Shown here piece after piece: positions 60,429-64,000 of a stretch of 64,000 nucleotides of DNA. The stretch comes from Trichaptum fuscoviolaceum (lineage: Eukaryota > Basidiomycota > Agaricomycetes > Hymenochaetales > Trichaptaceae), in NCBI GenBank assembly GCA_910574455.1, contig CAJSYZ010000008.1, forward strand, positions 1,676,707 through 1,740,706. Direction: 5' to 3'. The translations under genes were made by a program, and so were the position numbers. Position 1 is the stretch's first letter, and each line of letters starts with the position of its first letter. Under the pieces are notes generated by a model, which searched no databases, was not told the origin of the DNA, and worked only from the letters and a program-made list of their open reading frames with translations.

Positions 60429-61085
60429 GAGATACTGTACTATTTATGTTCGTATGTTGGACGAAACTGGGGCATATGCATGATGGTTCGATAGGCCTAA
60501 GGAAACCCTGTAGCCCTTACTATACAAATAACAATATATCTTGTACGTTTCAGTGAACTAGCGAATTGGATATTCACAGTTCAGACTTGAGTTCAACGTC
60601 AACTTGAAAGGTGCACCGGCTGTCGATCCGGAAGTTCCCATCGACGCGTCCGCGTCACGATACTATGTTACATAATACGCGTCCACGCCAAACTAGGGGT
60701 CCACCTGGACTCTGCAAGCGCGTCGACGAGTTGTTGCATGGTCACGGTTGCAATGCGCATTGCATGCATTCGTCAGTCCACGTATCCCCAAGCTTACCCC
60801 TCTTCAAGGCATACTTGCTTTCTCTCCGAGTCCTCATCTAATCTCGAGAGCAGCACGACGATCTCATATCGCAAACCAAAGTATCTTTGCAAGAGTACCT
60901 GTGCTTGGACAGACGGAAGTTGCACATCGAGTCTAAAGTGCCTTGCATTTGACTCCTGAAGGCCATTTACGTCAAGAAAGAGGGTTTAGCGGAGAAAGCA
61001 GTGTGGTTCCCGAATCCCAATAATCTCAATGTGTGTTTCAGCCTTGCACTACGTCAAACTAGCTAAAACTCAATTACCCGAGCAG
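60429..61085. other. intergenic region
   Basis: No supported gene; small overlapping open frames at 60611-60959 lack motifs. Contains the promoter of the next gene. Confidence 0.45.
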
Positions 61086-62756
61086 ATGCCCTCTGCTTCT
61101 AGCTCAAGCGAAGGATGGGTGTGTGCCAGACAGGACGCGTCTTCTGAATCGTACGTTGTTTGCTTCCAATGTTATATTACAACGGTAGTCCTAACTTTCG
61201 TCTGCAGCGGGCCCTCAACATCTATCGACACCCTTCGCAAACGGCGGGAGCTACGCTACTCCAGAGAAGAGGAAGCTCTTTCGAAGCGGCTGGACGGTTG
61301 CTCGGATGGAGCCCCTATCCAAGACCTCCAGATTCGTATGTTAGAACAAGCTGGATCACTTCTTAAGTCAAGAATAAGCGAAATACAGCAGCGACTGGCA
61401 GATGTTCGGAAGCGGCTGACAGAAGGTACAGCGGAAGACGAAGCACACGAAGAGCTCCTACGTCAGAGATGGTTGGAGGAGCAAAAGCTGTCAGTGGCAC
61501 TGGATGAAGAACGAAAGTTATTCGAGGAGGTTGCTGAGCTGCAAGTCGCTCGAAGGACGCGAGCACTTCAGACAATCGCTGAGAGCTCGACGGCAGGCCC
61601 TTCTCAGGCCACCAGAAAAGGCACAAATTTGAATGCGTTTATGCATAGCACAACCTCTGTTCACCCCTTCCAATCTTTTGCACCCCATTCAAATGGAGGG
61701 AAAGCGTCTATGAATCGTCATGGGAGGATTGCTCTGCGCAACTCTACCTCGGTTACCTACCGATCTTCGCCATACTTGGTTCATTCGCGGTCAAAGTCAT
61801 TGGGAGAGAATGCCCCTTTGGGTAGACTCCACCACGTGGATGTTGGCACTGTTCGGCATACAAAGCCATATAATCTCCCCAAGGACAGAGTGGAAGACTC
61901 GTCTTCGCGCCCTGGCTCATCGACCCACGACGATACCGCAGATCTTGTTGTCGCCGCTGTTGACGAATTCAATAACTCATTCTCTTCCAGAGTCATGCCT
62001 CCACCTCGATTCCGCCCTAGGCGACAGTCCTCGATCCGTAGTCTTCAAATAACGAATCAACAGAAGGGTATAATTAGACCTGCGAAGATGACCTTACCAA
62101 AGAAAGGCGAAGGCGAGTTTGGGAATGTCGCTATATTTTCAGCGCCCACACCTCAGTCGAATGCGTCTGACCTTCGTCAGAACCTTTCAGACGTTCAGCT
62201 CCCTGGCTATGTCCAGAGCTTGATGGACGAATTGTCGCAAGAAACTGCTCCTCCACTTGACTTTAGGTTAGGAGAAAGCGAAGTCCTGACTTTCACGGAG
62301 TCCGTACCACTGTCATCCATCCTCGAATCCCCTTCAACACCTTCAACTCCCAAGAAGGTCAGTTCGCAACTTCCGCCATTACCATCGACACCTACGGGAC
62401 AAGGGAGAAAAAAGCGGTCGATATTTACTTTGCACCTTCCGATGCGTGCTGTACCCGGCTCCCCGTCGCGCAGCACGCTGGCAGCATCGTCCTCGTCAGT
62501 CTCAGAAGCAGGAGATAACGGATCGCAGATCAAGCAAACGCGCAGCTCTCCCTTCAAATTGCGGAAGAAGGGACTTCCTTCCACCCAACTCAGAGACTTG
62601 GCGCTCATGGGAGCAGCACCCGACGACATTCTAGACATGTCATCTGGAAGGGAAACACCAAAGCCAGCCCCTACGAGCCCTAGGAAAGGCAAAGTATCTG
62701 GGCCTGTATCTGCTCTTCGGGAGGTACGAAGCAAATTATCGTTCTTTGGTCGGTGA
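61086..62756 (+). CDS. coiled-coil, Ser/Pro-rich hypothetical protein
   Basis: ATG 61086 (MPSASSSSEGWVCARQDASSE). A short intron (donor GTACGT about 61151, AG at about 61207) leads to a single long exon. Residues about 25-140 form a charged helical segment (KRRELRYSREEEALSKRL, LLKSRISEIQQRLADVRKRL, EERKLFEEVAELQVARR) with coiled-coil spacing. The rest is low complexity and basic, with many SP/TP sites (SPSTPSTPKK, SPSRSTLAASSS, PAPTSPRKGK) and ends VRSKLSFFGR. No catalytic domain, signal peptide or membrane helix. It could be a cytoskeletal or septation-associated phosphoprotein, but that is a guess from composition. The ATG at 61029 is possible but would add an unlikely leader. Confidence 0.65.
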   Translation: MPSASSSSEGWVCARQDASSESYVVCFQCYITTVVLTFVCSGPSTSIDTLRKRRELRYSREEEALSKRLDGCSDGAPIQDLQIRMLEQAGSLLKSRISEIQQRLADVRKRLTEGTAEDEAHEELLRQRWLEEQKLSVALDEERKLFEEVAELQVARRTRALQTIAESSTAGPSQATRKGTNLNAFMHSTTSVHPFQSFAPHSNGGKASMNRHGRIALRNSTSVTYRSSPYLVHSRSKSLGENAPLGRLHHVDVGTVRHTKPYNLPKDRVEDSSSRPGSSTHDDTADLVVAAVDEFNNSFSSRVMPPPRFRPRRQSSIRSLQITNQQKGIIRPAKMTLPKKGEGEFGNVAIFSAPTPQSNASDLRQNLSDVQLPGYVQSLMDELSQETAPPLDFRLGESEVLTFTESVPLSSILESPSTPSTPKKVSSQLPPLPSTPTGQGRKKRSIFTLHLPMRAVPGSPSRSTLAASSSSVSEAGDNGSQIKQTRSSPFKLRKKGLPSTQLRDLALMGAAPDDILDMSSGRETPKPAPTSPRKGKVSGPVSALREVRSKLSFFGR

Positions 62757-64000
62757 TGTCCTCCTGTTTGTATTCTTTGTTCGCCATGAAGTCGTCTTTG
62801 CTTTCTGTATGTTTACAACTGTGCTACCTCCTTCATGCATCTTCATTTCTATCAGCATGTCATCTTGGGACTATCATCTTTAGACACTTCTTATTTTGCA
62901 TTTGCATTTGAATCCAAGCGCACGAACATATTTAATCGGTAGATCTTGTACCCATATACCGAGAGTTGTGACGAACAGAAGTGAGGCGATCCTTGAATTA
63001 TGATCCTTATCATGGCCTACAGTAATCTTGTCGACTGTCGACTTATTCCCTTTGAGACCCAAACCATTTGGAGCTCTTCTTGACCTCAACGAGTACTTCA
63101 AAAGCCGAGAACAGGCAGAGAACATTTATCCAGGAAGCAACGAGAGAAGGACAGAAATTTGCTTCCATCCGGGTTCTGATGATTAACATTGGCTCTCGAG
63201 TTAGGATTGACGTCTATAACTGAAGCTACTGTCGGAAGTGAGTTTAGTGGTCTCGAGTCTCCGAGTCTGCCAGTGGGTCATTTACCAGTGGTTGTCCTAC
63301 CTAAAGGATGAAACAACGTATCCAATCACTCCGTTGATGAATCAACGCGAAAAAAAGGGGTAACCTCGAGGACGGACTTTGAAATGCACAGGACAAGGAC
63401 AAGTACATCCTTTCGGACAGATGTAAACAAGGTAAAAACAGGACAGCACGGAACATCAAATGCAGCAGCCCAAGAGCGGTTTAACACGCCGCTTTCAGTC
63501 GCATTTCAGAGTGGGCGCTCAATCGATAACATCGATTTCTTTGAGAACAAGAGCACGGAGGCAATACGGTGCGAGTGGTGCGAGTCAAAGATTCAAAGAG
63601 GTCCTAGGAATGAGGGTCGCTTAAAGACTTTCTGATGGCGAGCCTCAGGGTGCGTACACTGCATAGTAGATAGGTGGCGAGAGGATAGGTGGCGTATTGT
63701 GGTTACTCATTCCGGTCTCAACCACGACGAGAACAAGTCGAGACACATGCAACGTGACCTGCTGCCCAGCCACCTCTCGAAAGGCATAAAAGGACGATCC
63801 CAGCACGACTCCACTCCAGCTCATCTTGACCAGCATCCACCACCACCGACACTCGACACAGTCGCCCGCCATGTCGCAGCGACTCTTCCTCTGGGCTTCT
63901 ACTATGGATGGCTAGCAGTCCACAGTCCACGACGTCAATGACCCTCTTGCCCTCGCAGCTCTTAGGGATGGTATGGTGCCACCGCGCTTTCCTCTCTGAG
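62757..64000. other. right-hand intergenic region
   Basis: No gene is supported. A TATA-like CATAAAAGG at about 63785 lies some 85 bp before an ATG at 63870 that opens MSQRLFLWAS. This could be the 5' end of a gene leaving the window, but the frame stops after 14 codons and no donor is clear. Confidence 0.35.

Noticed and set aside
60611..60959. Three overlapping plus-strand frames
   Set aside because: Overlap in different frames without domain features; likely promoter DNA of the gene at 61086.

Overview
This window looks like nuclear DNA of a mushroom-forming basidiomycete (Agaricomycetes). The evidence is dense genes split by many 50-70 bp GT-AG introns, very short exons, a Plavaka-type DNA transposon, and families typical of that group (fungal arrestin-like proteins, a FucP-like MFS carrier, VTC4 with an SPX domain, paladin-like phosphatase). 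No bacterial operons, CRISPR arrays or rRNA genes are present, and I found no convincing tRNA. Gene models below were spliced by eye. For several (ANT1, two arrestins, PPIL3-like cyclophilin, glycosyltransferase-like gene, repeat-peptide gene) the exon lengths sum to a multiple of three, which supports them.

Left part (1-10 kb): a hypothetical gene cut by the window edge, a Plavaka transposase on the minus strand, and a long unrecognised gene (5682-9887) with a coiled-coil N-terminus, a ladder of phase-0 mini-exons and an acidic repeat tail. From 10 to 13.9 kb is a transposon-like mosaic. Repeat-rich and AT-rich DNA flanks fragments of four unrelated genes (CLF1 splicing factor, 4-coumarate-CoA-ligase-like enzyme, CsbD-like protein, GDSL esterase), and this abuts the truncated 3' end of an MFS transporter gene (13.9-15.8 kb).

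The most striking locus is at 17.3-18.5 kb: a small secreted precursor of about 149 residues with a signal peptide and eight copies of a DG[P/A]PLGETF-[R/K]-x-R unit. Almost every copy sits on its own phase-1 symmetric exon, behind a TATA box embedded in a perfect hairpin. It has the layout of a kexin-processed repeat-peptide (KEP or dikaritin-like) precursor, but I recognise no described family with this core.

From 18.8 to 62.8 kb lie mostly housekeeping genes: a METTL21-like lysine methyltransferase, peroxisomal adenine nucleotide carrier ANT1, two tandem arrestin-like genes with a third paralogue at 35.5-37.2 kb, an atypical large G-protein alpha subunit, a PPIL3-type cyclophilin, capping protein beta (CAP2), Rag GTPase GTR2, polyphosphate polymerase VTC4, a Ser/Thr-rich single-pass surface protein, a triple-domain paladin-like phosphatase, an arabinokinase-N-like glycosyltransferase, TAN1, an allantoate-permease-type MFS carrier and a coiled-coil protein. 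Several are divergent pairs with short shared promoters: METTL21/ANT1, GTR2/VTC4 and paladin/GT. GTR2 and VTC4 both belong to nutrient and phosphate sensing at the vacuole, so their shared 343 bp promoter may be meaningful. A 116 bp MITE with a 9 bp target-site duplication lies between VTC4 and the surface-protein gene.
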